A stretch of DNA of 64,000 nucleotides from Acetobacteraceae bacterium (GCA_027482245.1 JAIXWG010000065.1:62001-126000); one strand, 5' to 3'. Positions 1-9,103 are shown, counted from the stretch's first letter. Notes: generated from the sequence alone by a model not told the origin. Made by a program: numbers and translations.

Positions 1-225
1 CCGAAGGGTGGCAAGGGTGCCAAGGGGAAGGCCAAGGCGGCGCCGAAGAAGGCGGCCGCCGCCAAGGCCCCGGCCGCCGATGACGCGCCCGCGCCGAAGA
101 AGGCGCCCGCGAAGAAGGCCGCTGCGCCCAAGGCCACTGCCGCGAAGAAGCCGGCGGCGAAGAAACCCGCCGCGAAGAAGGCCGCCACCACCACGAAGAA
201 GCCGGCCGCCCGGAAGGCCAGCTGA
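1..225 (+). CDS. topA: DNA topoisomerase I, C-terminal tail (partial)
   Basis: Only the last 74 codons are in the window; the gene begins upstream. The reading frame from base 1 to the TGA at 223-225 is almost entirely Lys, Ala and Pro (repeated AAKK/PAKK units). This is the kind of basic, disordered DNA-binding tail that ends topoisomerase I in many alphaproteobacteria. No catalytic part is visible, so the name rests on the tail type and on the gene being followed after one base by rnr. A histone-H1-like protein is the main alternative. Confidence 0.55.
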   Translation, partial: PKGGKGAKGKAKAAPKKAAAAKAPAADDAPAPKKAPAKKAAAPKATAAKKPAAKKPAAKKAATTTKKPAARKAS

Positions 226-226
226 C

Positions 227-2548
227 ATGCCGCGCCGCGCCCCGCCCCTGAAGGGCTTCGGGGTGCGCAGCCGCGCGCCCCTCGGCAAGAAATCCGCCCT
301 GCACCGCCTGGCCGCCACCGCCGAGCCAGGCGTGATGCCGACGCTGGATAAGCTGCGGGAATTCATCCAGGCGGCTGGCCAGCGTGTCGGCAAGACGGAG
401 ATCGCCGCGCATTTCGGCCTGAACACCGACCAGCGCGTCGAACTCCGCGGCATGCTGCGGGAGTTGACGGAAAGCGGCCACGCCACGCCCATCGGCCGCA
501 AGGGCCTCATCGCCCATGACCGCCTGCCCGACATGGCGGTGGTGGAGATGACCGGCACCGACCCGGATGGCGATCCCATCGCGCGCCCCGTGCAGTGGGA
601 CCGCGCCAGCGGCCCGCCGCCCGTGATCTACATGCACCGGGAGGCCGCCGGGCAACCCGCCCTCGCCCCCGGCCAGCGCGTACTGGCGCGGCTCAAGTTC
701 ATCGGCATCGGCCGGTATGAGGGCCGCACCTTCAAGCGCCTGCACAGCACCGCGCCCACCCGCATCCTCGGCGTCTTCGAAGACGGCCGCATCACGCCGA
801 CCGACCGCCGCCAGAAGGCCGACTGGCGCGTGCCGGCGAATGAGGTGAACGGCGCCCGCCCCGGCGACATCGTGCTGGCGGAGCCCCTGCCCTCCGGCCA
901 CGGCCTCGGCGCCCGCCCCGCCCGGATCATCGAGCGCATCGGCAAGATGGGGGAGGCCCGCGCCGTCTCCCTCATCTGCATCCACGCCCATGGCATCCCC
1001 GACGCCTTCCCCGAGGAAGCGCTGGAGGAAGAGGAGGCCGCGAAGGGCGTCACCAAGCGCAACCGCGAGGATCTGCGCGCCATCCCCCTCGTCACCATCG
1101 ATGGCGAGGATGCGCGTGACTTCGACGATGCTGTCTGGGCCGAGCCGGATGGCACCGGCGGCTGGCGCTGCCTGGTCGCCATCGCCGATGTCGCGCACTA
1201 CGTGCAGCCCGACAGCGCGCTGGACCGCGAAGCCTGGGCGCGCGGCAACAGCGTCTATTTCCCCGACCGCGTCGTGCCCATGCTGCCTGAGGCGCTCTCC
1301 AACGGCTGGTGCAGCCTGCGCCCGAAGGAGGATCGCGGCTGCCTCTTCGTCGAGATGCTCTTCGACAAGTCAGGCACGAAGGTCAGCCACCGCTTCGGGC
1401 GGGGGATCATGAAAAGCGCCGCGCGCCTGACCTACGAACAGGTGCAGGCGGCGCGGGATGGCAACACGGTCCCGGATGGCGTGCCGCCTGATCTCATCAC
1501 GCATCTCTACGGCGCCTTCGACGCGCTGCTGGCCGATCGCGCCCGCCGCGGCACGCTGGACCTCGACCTGCCGGAGCGCCGCGTGCTGCTGGACGCGAAA
1601 GGCCAGGTGCAGGGCGTGGTCCCGCGCACCCGCCTCGACAGCCACAAGCTGATCGAGGAGTTCATGGTCGCCGCCAATGTCTGCGCGGCGGAGGAACTGG
1701 AACGCCTCAGCCAGCCAGTCATGTACCGCGTCCATGACCGGCCGTCGGACGAGAAGCTGGAGGGCCTGCGCCAGTTCCTGCAGTCCCTCGACCTGAACCT
1801 GCCCGCGCGGGACCGCCTGCATCCCCGCGACTTCGGCGGCATCCTCGCAGCCGTGAAGGACAAGCCGGAGGAGCGTCTGGTGAATGAGGCCGTGCTGCGC
1901 GGCCAGTCCCAGGCGGCCTATGATCCGGAGAATATCGGGCATTTCGGCCTGGCACTCGCCCGCTACGCGCATTTCACCAGCCCCATCCGCCGCTACGCCG
2001 ACCTGCTGGTGCATCGCGCGCTGATCCGCGGCCTGAACCTGTCGAAGGGCGACGGCGCGCTGACCGATGCCGAAGCCGCACGCTTCCCCGACACCGCCGA
2101 GCATATCACGAGCACCGAACGCCGCGCCGCGGCGGCGGAGCGGGAGGCGGTGGACCGCTACCTCTCTGCTTTCATGGCAACACGCATCGGCGAGTTGTTC
2201 GAAGCGCGGATTTCGGGGGTGACACGCTTCGGCCTGTTCGTCACCGTGGAGGAGAACGGCGCCAGCGGAATCGTCCCGCTCGCGTCCTTGCCGGACGACA
2301 GATGGACGTTGGACGAGGCCGGACGCGGATTATCCGGCCGCAATACGGGTCTGACCTTTTCCCTTGGCCAGGCGGTCGAGGTGCGGCTGGCGGAGGCGAC
2401 TCCGCGGACGGGTGGGATGGTCTTCGCCATCATGCAGGGCGATCCCTCCGCCGCCTCACCCCGGGGGGCACGGTCGCGCGCGGGTGGCAAGCGCTTGTCG
2501 AAGTCGCCCGCGCGGCGACCCTCGGAACGGTCCTCGCGGCGGCAATAG
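227..2548 (+). CDS. rnr: Ribonuclease R (RNB-family 3'-5' exoribonuclease)
   Basis: A processive 3'-5' exoribonuclease that degrades structured RNA. The 773-residue product has an N-terminal winged-helix-like region (KLREFIQAAGQRVGKTEIAA), cold-shock-type OB domains, and the RNB catalytic core with the metal-binding run TIDGEDARDFDDAVW near residues 290-305. The core ends with HFTSPIRRYADLLVHR, and an S1 domain (ARISGVTRFGLFVTV) precedes a basic tail, giving the usual RNase R order and length. I chose the ATG at 227, one base after the topA stop, because upstream in-frame sequence is the topA tail read in another frame. The last 247 bases overlap the next gene in a different frame. Confidence 0.93.
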   Translation: MPRRAPPLKGFGVRSRAPLGKKSALHRLAATAEPGVMPTLDKLREFIQAAGQRVGKTEIAAHFGLNTDQRVELRGMLRELTESGHATPIGRKGLIAHDRLPDMAVVEMTGTDPDGDPIARPVQWDRASGPPPVIYMHREAAGQPALAPGQRVLARLKFIGIGRYEGRTFKRLHSTAPTRILGVFEDGRITPTDRRQKADWRVPANEVNGARPGDIVLAEPLPSGHGLGARPARIIERIGKMGEARAVSLICIHAHGIPDAFPEEALEEEEAAKGVTKRNREDLRAIPLVTIDGEDARDFDDAVWAEPDGTGGWRCLVAIADVAHYVQPDSALDREAWARGNSVYFPDRVVPMLPEALSNGWCSLRPKEDRGCLFVEMLFDKSGTKVSHRFGRGIMKSAARLTYEQVQAARDGNTVPDGVPPDLITHLYGAFDALLADRARRGTLDLDLPERRVLLDAKGQVQGVVPRTRLDSHKLIEEFMVAANVCAAEELERLSQPVMYRVHDRPSDEKLEGLRQFLQSLDLNLPARDRLHPRDFGGILAAVKDKPEERLVNEAVLRGQSQAAYDPENIGHFGLALARYAHFTSPIRRYADLLVHRALIRGLNLSKGDGALTDAEAARFPDTAEHITSTERRAAAAEREAVDRYLSAFMATRIGELFEARISGVTRFGLFVTVEENGASGIVPLASLPDDRWTLDEAGRGLSGRNTGLTFSLGQAVEVRLAEATPRTGGMVFAIMQGDPSAASPRGARSRAGGKRLSKSPARRPSERSSRRQ

Positions 2549-4032
2549 CCGCCGCTCCCCTCGCCCAGGAAAACACCTTCCCCCGCAGCGCCATCGAACC
2601 GGTGCTGGCCGAAAGCCACTTCCTGGTGCTGGAGAGGCACCTGGAGGCCGAGAACCCCGCCAACCTCGCCCTCTGGTCGCTCCGCGGCCTTACCGTGCTC
2701 GACCAGCGACTGGGTGCGGAAATTCGCCAGGACCGGCTGCGCCTGCTGGGGGAGGACCGGGTGCTGGCCAGCATCCCCATCGCCCCCCTCGTGGCCCGCG
2801 CCACGCCCCGGCAACTCGGCACCGCCGTCGCGACGACGCTCACCGACCTCTACGAGGCCGCCTGGCGCGCCTCCCCGGCGCTGCGCCGCGCCGGCGCCGA
2901 ACGCCTGATCGCCTCGGGCTTCGAGGAGCTGTTCAACCACCTCGACCCCTACAGCCGCTACGTGACGCCCGCGGAAGCCCGCACGGCGCGGGAACGCCGC
3001 GTCGGCCAATCGGGCCTCGGCCTGCGCGTCGCCGCACGGCGTGATGCGCTGGTGATCGTGGAAGTGGCACGGGACGGCCCCGCAGCGCTGGCCGGCATCC
3101 GCCAGGGCGACCTGCTGGTGGCGGTGGAGGGCCGCAGCCTCGGCCCCCGCGACCCCGGCCTGGCCGCCACGCTGCTGGAAGGCCCCGAAGGGTCGGAGGT
3201 GACCTTCACCATCGCCCGCGGCCGCCTGCGCCGGGAAGTGACCCTGGTGCGGGAGGTGGTGGTGCCGGAAACCGTCACGGCCGAAAGCCGCGACGGCATC
3301 CTCTGGCTGCGCATCACCGGCTTCTCCGCCGTCACCGATCGCCGCGTCGCGACGGTGCTCAGCGACGGCTTCGCCGGGCCGCGCACGCCCCATGGCGTGG
3401 TGCTGGACCTCCGCGGCAATCGCGGTGGCCTTCTGGGCCAGGCGGTCGCGGTGGCGGATGCCTTCCTGGCGGAGGGCGAGGTCGTCCGCACCGAGGGCCG
3501 CCACCCCGAGGCCAATCGCCGCTACCGCGCCGGCGGCCAGGACCTGGCGCAGGGCACGCCCGTGGTGGTGCTGGTCGATGGCCGCACGGCCTCGGCCGCC
3601 GAGATCGTGGCCATGGGCCTGGCGGAGCGCGGCCGCGCCGCGGTGGTCGGCAGTGCCACGATGGGCAAGGGCCTGATCCAACTGGTCGCCCCCCTGCCGA
3701 ACGAGGGCGAGATCCTGGTCACCTGGTCCCGCGTCGTGGCGCCGAGCGGCTGGCCCATCCAGGGCATGGGCGTGCTGCCCGCGCTCTGCACCAGCCTCGG
3801 CCCCGAAGCCCTGGCGCAGGGCCTGGCGCGGCTGAACAGCGGGGAGGCGCCGATGGGCCGCGCCCTGCTGCGCCAGCGCGCCGCCCGCGCCCCGGTCCTG
3901 GCCAGCGAGATGTCGGCGCTCCGCGGCGCCTGCCCGCCGGCGGAGGGCCGCGGCGCGGACCTGACCGCCGCCCGCGCCCTGATCGAGTCGCCGGCCGCCT
4001 ACGCCACCGCCATCCGCGGACCCGGGGGGTAG
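2302..4032 (+). CDS. S41-family carboxyl-terminal processing protease with PDZ domain
   Basis: A periplasmic Ser-Lys protease of the CtpA/tail-specific type. After a hydrophobic Ala-rich segment (about residues 66-90, probable export signal) come helices, a PDZ domain (GQSGLGLRV to QGDLLVAVEG) and the peptidase core. The catalytic Ser lies in DGRTASAAEI and the catalytic Lys about 25 residues later in ATMGKG, both intact. The start is uncertain: the only in-frame ATG before the signal is at 2302, deep inside rnr, which gives a 247-base overlap and an implausible N-terminal extension of about 65 residues. No ATG, GTG or TTG lies between it and the signal segment. A non-canonical start or an error in the G/C run near 2461 is possible. 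Confidence 0.8.
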   Translation: MDVGRGRTRIIRPQYGSDLFPWPGGRGAAGGGDSADGWDGLRHHAGRSLRRLTPGGTVARGWQALVEVARAATLGTVLAAAIAAAPLAQENTFPRSAIEPVLAESHFLVLERHLEAENPANLALWSLRGLTVLDQRLGAEIRQDRLRLLGEDRVLASIPIAPLVARATPRQLGTAVATTLTDLYEAAWRASPALRRAGAERLIASGFEELFNHLDPYSRYVTPAEARTARERRVGQSGLGLRVAARRDALVIVEVARDGPAALAGIRQGDLLVAVEGRSLGPRDPGLAATLLEGPEGSEVTFTIARGRLRREVTLVREVVVPETVTAESRDGILWLRITGFSAVTDRRVATVLSDGFAGPRTPHGVVLDLRGNRGGLLGQAVAVADAFLAEGEVVRTEGRHPEANRRYRAGGQDLAQGTPVVVLVDGRTASAAEIVAMGLAERGRAAVVGSATMGKGLIQLVAPLPNEGEILVTWSRVVAPSGWPIQGMGVLPALCTSLGPEALAQGLARLNSGEAPMGRALLRQRAARAPVLASEMSALRGACPPAEGRGADLTAARALIESPAAYATAIRGPGG

Positions 4033-4153
4033 ACCTTCTTCATGCCCTCAGGCGCCGGGCGGCCGCGTCCGCGGCCTTGGCTCGCCGCATAGGCGGCGGG
4101 CCGCATTCGCGGCCTCGGCCGACTTCGTCGACCGCCTGATTGGCTCGTCCCGC

Positions 4154-4181
4154 TTGACCTTCCCGCCCGCCCGACTATGGT
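4154..4181 (+). promoter_or_regulatory. Candidate sigma-70-type promoter for rpmG
   Basis: TTGACC at 4154-4159 and TATGGT at 4176-4181 are separated by 16 bases, and the downstream ATG of rpmG lies about 65 bases further on. The rest of 4033-4247 is GC-rich palindromic intergenic sequence (several GGCCGC/GCGGCC arms). Only the match to the consensus supports this call. Confidence 0.4.
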
Positions 4182-4247
4182 GCGCCCTCTCGACGGGCGG
4201 GCCGCAAGGCTCGCCCGCAACCTGTTTCGCGCGTTGGAACCTGAACG

Positions 4248-4421
4248 ATGGCCAAGGCCAATACCATCCTGATCAAGCTCGTCAGCACGGCGGAGCCCGC
4301 GACGGGCTACTTCTACGTGACGAAGAAGAACACCCGTAACGCCCAGGGCAAGCTGGAGCTGAAGAAGTACGACCCCGTCGCGCGCAAGCACGTCGTCTTC
4401 CGGGAAGCCAAGATCAAGTAA
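4248..4421 (+). CDS. rpmG: 50S ribosomal protein L33
   Basis: A structural protein of the large ribosomal subunit near the E site. The 57-residue product begins MAKANTILIKLVSTAE, contains GYFYVTKKNTRN and ends KHVVFREAKIK, the classic proteobacterial L33 pattern. It has no CxxC pairs, so it is the zinc-independent form. It is two residues longer than the common 55, with the extra residues in the AEPATG loop. It is monocistronic, with its own promoter candidate upstream and a strong hairpin downstream. Confidence 0.95.
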   Translation: MAKANTILIKLVSTAEPATGYFYVTKKNTRNAQGKLELKKYDPVARKHVVFREAKIK

Positions 4422-4466
4422 TCGCCGCGGGGCACACGCCCCGCGCCGCTTGACCTATCCAACGCG

Positions 4467-4503
4467 AACCGCGCCGGACCCCCTGGGTTCCGGCGCGGTT
4501 TTC
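4467..4503 (+). terminator. Rho-independent-type terminator after rpmG
   Basis: A perfect 12-bp stem (AACCGCGCCGGA at 4467-4478 with TCCGGCGCGGTT at 4489-4500) closes a 10-base loop and is followed by TTC. The U-tract is short, as is usual at high GC. It lies 46 bases past the rpmG stop, and the next gene is convergent, so it may work in both directions. Confidence 0.75.
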
Positions 4504-4553
4504 GTCGTTGGTGGCGCCAGGCGCACCTGGCAGCCGGATGGCGAAGCCCCTCG

Positions 4554-5465
4554 TCAGAGCGTCGTGCGGAAGAACTCGGCGGTGCGGCGGATGGCGTCCT
4601 GGGTCACCGAACGGTTGCTCATCATCTGTACTCTTCCGCCTCGGCCCCGCCCCGCATTCGGATCGTGGAACGACGCGTGCTGCAGCGCGTCCCATCCATG
4701 CGACACGCCGGGATAGACGTGGATGGCCGCCCGCCCGCTCGCCTCGGCGCTACCCGCCGCGGCGATGCGACGGCAGGACTCGCCACCATCCTCGTCGTAA
4801 TGGTCATTCTCCGCGGCCAGGAGCAGCAGCGGGGTGCGCGGGAAACGCCCGCGCAGTACGCCGGCATTCGGCCCGCCCGGCGCGAAGTTCCAGCAGACAA
4901 GATACATCGTGAGCGCTGCCCTGAAGCTCGGGCCATCCCGTCCGTAGGCGGTGCCATAGGTATCCGTCGCGGTCAGCATCGCCAGGGTCGCGCCGAAGGA
5001 GAAGCCCATGACGCCGACCCGCCCGGGATCGATACGGGGGTGGTTGGCCAGGAAGCGCAGCGCGCCATAGACGTCGCCGAGGACACGGTGGGCCGGCGGC
5101 CGCATGGCGACGCCGGTGGCCTCCGTGATGCCGCGGGGTGTCCACATGTCGACTTCCAGCGTGGCGATGCCGGCCGCCAGCAAGGCGGTGGCGTAGGGCG
5201 TCTCCCGCCCGTCGAGCCCGCCGGATGTGTGCAGGATGACCACGGCCGGCGCTCGGTCCTGGCCGGACGGCAGGCGAAGCCGCCCGGGAATCTCGCGATC
5301 CGGCGGCCAGGGCGCGCTGGGCGGAGGAAGGTCGGGCGGCACATGCGCGGCGAAGTGCATCCAGCTCGCGCCACTCCCCGCGCCGCCGGTCTGCAAGCCG
5401 TCCTGGTTGCAGGCCGCAAGCGGCAGCATGATGGCCAGGGCAAGGATCAGGCGGCTGGGTCGCAT
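4554..5465 (-). CDS. Dienelactone-hydrolase-family lipoprotein (alpha/beta hydrolase)
   Basis: A predicted lipid-anchored periplasmic hydrolase of 303 residues. The start at 5465 gives MRPSRLILALAIMLPLAACN, a lipoprotein signal with lipobox LAAC. The body follows the dienelactone-hydrolase plan: strand VVILHTSGGLDGRE, nucleophile elbow GFSFGA, an acid in AENDHYDEDGG and a histidine in VSHGWD. Classical dienelactone hydrolases use Cys at the nucleophile; here it is Ser, so a different ester substrate is likely. It is the last gene before the rpmG terminator and lies 110 bases downstream of pleD on the same strand. The longer reading frame upstream has no signal sequence and is not used. Confidence 0.8.
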   Translation of the reverse strand: MRPSRLILALAIMLPLAACNQDGLQTGGAGSGASWMHFAAHVPPDLPPPSAPWPPDREIPGRLRLPSGQDRAPAVVILHTSGGLDGRETPYATALLAAGIATLEVDMWTPRGITEATGVAMRPPAHRVLGDVYGALRFLANHPRIDPGRVGVMGFSFGATLAMLTATDTYGTAYGRDGPSFRAALTMYLVCWNFAPGGPNAGVLRGRFPRTPLLLLAAENDHYDEDGGESCRRIAAAGSAEASGRAAIHVYPGVSHGWDALQHASFHDPNAGRGRGGRVQMMSNRSVTQDAIRRTAEFFRTTL

Positions 5466-5575
5466 GGGATTCGTCCGGGTCGCGAATCCAGCTTCGACCC
5501 GGAATGGTCCATGGGGAATATAGTTTATTGCTACTTCGGCCCGGCAACGCGGGGCGCCAGGCGCCCCGATCGCGC

Positions 5576-6976
5576 CTACCGCGCCTGCCGCGCCGCCGGC
5601 GTGCCCCGGTCCGCGCTCGGCGGCCAATCCTCGTCCACAGCTGCCTCGACCCGGTCGCGGCCGTTGTTCTTGGCGCGGTACAGCGCCGCATCCGCCGCGC
5701 TGACCACATCGTCGGACTGCGCGCCGATGCCGCCGGACGCCACGCCGATGCTGGCCGTGACCTTCAGCGACTGCCCTTCCGCCACCATCGGCACATTGGC
5801 AATGGCCGCCCGCAGGCGCTCCGCCACCAGCATCCCGTCCTCCGTCGTCGCGCCCGACATGACGATCAGGAACTCCTCGCCGCCATAGCGCGCGATGACG
5901 TCGGCGGCGCGCAGGTGCCCGCGCACGCGCTCCGCCACCTCCCGCAGCACCACGTCGCCGGCGGCGTGGCCATAGGTGTCGTTCACCGACTTGAAGCGGT
6001 CCACGTCGATCAGCAGGCAGGCCGCGCCGGAATTGCGCAGCACGCCCTCCAGGTGGCGCCGGACGTAGCGGCGGTTGCGCAGCCCCGTCAGCGGGTCTGT
6101 CACCGCCATTTCCAGGCTGCGGTCGAGGTCCGCGCGCAGCCTTTCCTGGTAGCGCTTCCGCCGGATCTGGTTGCGCACCCGCGCCCGCAGCTCATTGGGG
6201 TCCACGGGGCGCAGCACATGGTCATTGGCGCCGAGGTCGAAGCCCCGCAGCACCAGGCCCTTCTGCCCCGTATCCGCCACCAGCAGCACCGGCAGGTCGC
6301 GCGTCGCCGCCTGCGCCCGCAGGCGGGACGCAAGCCGCAGCGCATCGCCGCCATCCAGCGACAGGCTCAGCAGCACCACGTCATGCTGCCCATCCATCAG
6401 GATGTCCCAGCTCTCCGCGCTGTCGGAGCAGTGCGCGACATCGATGCCATCCGCGGCCAGCACGCGGGTCAGCGCATCGGCCTCGTCGAAATCCTCGTTC
6501 ACGATCAGCGCGCGCGCGCCCGCGACATTGGGCGATGGCCCCGGCGGCGGCTCGAACCCCAGGTCGCGCGCCGTCTCCGCCCGCAGCCGCCAGGCATCCA
6601 GCACCTGCTTCATGCGCAGCAGCGCGCGCAGACGGGCGAAGAGCGTCGCATCGTCCACGGGCTTGGAGAGGAAGTCGTCCGCGCCCGCTTCCAGACCGCG
6701 CACCCGCTCCACCGGATCGGTCAGCGCCGTGATCATCACCACGGGGATATGCGCGGTACCCGGCTGCGCCTTCAGCCGCCGGCAGACCTCATACCCATCC
6801 ATCCCCGGCATCATGACGTCGAGCAGCACGACATCAGGCATCCAGCGCTGCACCGTCGCCAGCGCCTCCGGCCCGGAGGAGGCGAGCTGCACCTCGTAGT
6901 ACTCGTTCAGCAGCTTGGCTTCGAGCAGCCGGAGATTGGCCGCGATGTCATCGACGACGAGGATTCGTGCGGTCAT
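5576..6976 (-). CDS. pleD: PleD-type diguanylate cyclase (REC-REC-GGDEF)
   Basis: Makes cyclic di-GMP in response to phosphorylation. The first receiver domain (residues 1-120) has the acidic pocket DD9-10, phospho-acceptor D53 in VVLLDVMMPGMDG, and the Lys of FLSKPVD. A degenerate second receiver follows (about 150-275). The GGDEF domain carries an active RYGGEEF motif near residue 364 and, just before it, RAAD, which matches the RxxD inhibitory site for product feedback. The length of 466 residues fits PleD. In Caulobacter the partner divK precedes it; here the upstream neighbour is divergent and no divK is visible. Confidence 0.93.
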   Translation of the reverse strand: MTARILVVDDIAANLRLLEAKLLNEYYEVQLASSGPEALATVQRWMPDVVLLDVMMPGMDGYEVCRRLKAQPGTAHIPVVMITALTDPVERVRGLEAGADDFLSKPVDDATLFARLRALLRMKQVLDAWRLRAETARDLGFEPPPGPSPNVAGARALIVNEDFDEADALTRVLAADGIDVAHCSDSAESWDILMDGQHDVVLLSLSLDGGDALRLASRLRAQAATRDLPVLLVADTGQKGLVLRGFDLGANDHVLRPVDPNELRARVRNQIRRKRYQERLRADLDRSLEMAVTDPLTGLRNRRYVRRHLEGVLRNSGAACLLIDVDRFKSVNDTYGHAAGDVVLREVAERVRGHLRAADVIARYGGEEFLIVMSGATTEDGMLVAERLRAAIANVPMVAEGQSLKVTASIGVASGGIGAQSDDVVSAADAALYRAKNNGRDRVEAAVDEDWPPSADRGTPAARQAR

Positions 6977-7074
6977 CGCCCCGCCACTCCCGGCTGGCGG
7001 CGCAAGGGGAATCGGCGTAGAGGGGCGGCGTTACCCGCGATGCACATCGTCATAAATCTGTCAAGGAGAAAATA

Positions 7075-7671
7075 ATGGCAGACGCCACGACCGGCGGCCG
7101 CGCCCATACCGAGGTCGCGAACGCCGCGCTCTTCTTCCGGCGCTGGCTCGCCAATCCGCTGCAGATGGGCTCCATCATCCCCTCCTCGCCTTCCCTCTGC
7201 GCCCGGATCGCGGCGCTGGTGCGGCGTGCGGAGGACGAGGTGGTGGTCGAGCTCGGCGCCGGCACCGGCGTGATCAGCCGCGCGCTGCTCGCCGCCGGGG
7301 TCCCCGCGGAAAAGCTGGTGGTGGTGGAGATCGTGCCCGACATGGCCACCCATCTACGACGGGTGCTGCCCGGCGTCACGGTCATCCAGGGCGATGCCTT
7401 CGAACTGGCCGATACCCTGCCCGCGCGGCTGCACGGCAAGGTGGGCACCGCGATCTGCGGCATCCCCCTCGTGCTGCTGCCGATCGAGCAGCAGCGCCGA
7501 TTCGTCGCGGCGGTCGAGGCCGTGGCCCCGGGCAAGGGCTTCCTGCTGTACACCTACTGCATCACCTCGCCGCTGCCATGGCGCGACCTCGGCCTGCGGG
7601 CGAAGCGGAAGGCCTGGACCCCCCTCAACTTCCCCCCGGCCAGCGTCTGGCACTACCAGCCTGCCCCGTAG
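7075..7671 (+). CDS. PmtA-like phospholipid N-methyltransferase
   Basis: A class I SAM-dependent methyltransferase of 198 residues. The N-terminal FFRRWLANPLQMGSIIPSS is typical of the PmtA family, which methylates phosphatidylethanolamine towards phosphatidylcholine at the membrane face. The SAM site is VVELGAGTGVISRALL (about residues 58-73). A clear AGGAGA lies seven bases before the ATG. It is divergent from pleD with a 98-base gap. The relatives also include rRNA-adenine dimethylase-like proteins, so the substrate is inferred rather than shown. Confidence 0.75.
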   Translation: MADATTGGRAHTEVANAALFFRRWLANPLQMGSIIPSSPSLCARIAALVRRAEDEVVVELGAGTGVISRALLAAGVPAEKLVVVEIVPDMATHLRRVLPGVTVIQGDAFELADTLPARLHGKVGTAICGIPLVLLPIEQQRRFVAAVEAVAPGKGFLLYTYCITSPLPWRDLGLRAKRKAWTPLNFPPASVWHYQPAP

Positions 7672-7745
7672 CGCGCTTCCCCGCAACGCCCGACGGGCAG
7701 AATATGAGACGCCGCCACCCTGCCTTGCGTCCCCGCCCGGCCGCC

Positions 7746-8390
7746 TCAACCGCTGGCAAGCGTCGCCTCCGTCCCGTCCGCGCGCCGCATCCGGGCCACC
7801 AGGCGCGGATGCGGGCTGCGCTTCACCGTCAACGCCTCACCCAGCCCGCGCACCGACAGCGCCTGGCGCACCGCGTCCACGTCATGGTGCTCGGCCTCCA
7901 GCGCCACCAGCCGGCAGCCCGAATCGGCCAGGCGCGGCGCCGCTCCCTGCCCGTCATCCCACTGGATGAGGGAGGGGATGAGGTTCCGCATGTCCTGCCG
8001 CTGCGGCGGCATCGCCATGCGCCAGGACAGCGTGCCGCGCTTCCAGGCGCGCACCTCCCCAGCCACGGCGGGGCCAAGCCGCGCCGCCACTGCCTCCAGC
8101 GCCGGGGTCCGGGCGACCCAGCCGATCAGGTGCGGCCCCGCTTCCAGCATCAGCGCCACCGCCGGGTCGTCCAGGTCGAAGGGCCGCCCCTGCGGCGGCG
8201 CCGGCTGGTCGGGATCGGCGGCGATCACCTCCAGGTAGCAATCGGGGCCAAGGCCCATGACCAAATTGTGCGTCCCGATCCCCTCATGCCGCCCCCCGGG
8301 CTGCGGCCGCGCGCCGAGATGCGCCTCCACATAGGCCGTGCCTTCGTCGAGCGTCCGCGCGCCGATGACGATGTGGTCGATCTCCGCCAT
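7746..8390 (-). CDS. VOC-superfamily glyoxalase-like protein
   Basis: A 214-residue protein beginning MAEIDHIVIGARTLDEG, the usual first beta strand of a glyoxalase-like domain, with a metal-ligand-type His in IDH. Further features are HNLVMGLG and YLEVIAADP, matching the Glyoxalase_3 type. The substrate is unknown. Its ATG lies two bases after the stop of the upstream GST gene, so the two are surely co-transcribed; GST and glyoxalase-like proteins both handle reactive electrophiles. A longer reading frame continues upstream through the GST gene but is only an overlap. Confidence 0.75.
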   Translation of the reverse strand: MAEIDHIVIGARTLDEGTAYVEAHLGARPQPGGRHEGIGTHNLVMGLGPDCYLEVIAADPDQPAPPQGRPFDLDDPAVALMLEAGPHLIGWVARTPALEAVAARLGPAVAGEVRAWKRGTLSWRMAMPPQRQDMRNLIPSLIQWDDGQGAAPRLADSGCRLVALEAEHHDVDAVRQALSVRGLGEALTVKRSPHPRLVARMRRADGTEATLASG

Positions 8391-8392
8391 GG

Positions 8393-9103
8393 TCAGCGCG
8401 CCTTGAACTGGGTGTTGCCGAACAGCACTTCGCGCTCCTTCTCCGTGATGGCGCCGGTGCGCTGGTTCGCCGCCAGCACCTCCACGCCCCGCATCACCGC
8501 CGGCCGCGCCGCGATCACGTCGTGCCAGCGCTTCACCGCGGGAAAATCCGCCAAGTCGATGGCCCGCCGCGCGGGGTTGCGGATCCAGGGGAAGGTGGCG
8601 ATGTCGGCGATGGAGTACTCCGCGCCGGCCAGGTATTCGGCTTCCGACAGCCGCTTCTCCAGCACCCGGTGCAGGCGCGCCACCTCCTTCGCGTAGCGGT
8701 CCTTCGCGTAGGGGATCTGTTCCGGCGCATAGGCGTGGAAATGCCCGTACTGCCCGAACATCGGGCCCACACCGCCCATCTGGAACATCAGCCATTGCAG
8801 GCAGGCATAGCGCCCGGCGGGATCGGCCGGGATCAGCCGGCCCGTCTTCTCCGCCAGGTACATCAGGATCGCGCCGGATTCGAACAGCGCGAGCGGCTTC
8901 CCGCCGGGGCCATCGGGATCGACGATGGCGGGGATGCGGTGGTTCGGCGTGATGGCCAGGAAGTCGGGCCTGAACTGCTCCCCCGCGCCGATGTTCACCG
9001 GCACGACGGTATAGGGCAGGCCCAGCTCCTCCAGCGCGATATGGACCTTGTGGCCGTTGGGTGTTGGCCAGGTCCAGACCTCGATCGGCACGGATGCTGT
9101 CAT
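8393..9103 (-). CDS. Glutathione S-transferase family protein (YfcG/Ure2-like)
   Basis: A cytosolic 236-residue glutathione-dependent enzyme. The thioredoxin-like N-terminal domain has VWTWPTPNGHKVHIALEELGLPY, the cis-Pro region NHRIPAIVDPDG and the glutathione-binding LFESGAILMYLAEKTG. The helical C-terminal domain contains YSIADIATFPW. This arrangement matches the disulfide-bond-reductase (YfcG) subgroup. The start at 9103 is supported by AGGAGA about eight bases upstream, and the ATG 51 bases earlier is less likely. It is first in a two-gene operon with the glyoxalase-like gene. Confidence 0.87.
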   Translation of the reverse strand: MTASVPIEVWTWPTPNGHKVHIALEELGLPYTVVPVNIGAGEQFRPDFLAITPNHRIPAIVDPDGPGGKPLALFESGAILMYLAEKTGRLIPADPAGRYACLQWLMFQMGGVGPMFGQYGHFHAYAPEQIPYAKDRYAKEVARLHRVLEKRLSEAEYLAGAEYSIADIATFPWIRNPARRAIDLADFPAVKRWHDVIAARPAVMRGVEVLAANQRTGAITEKEREVLFGNTQFKAR

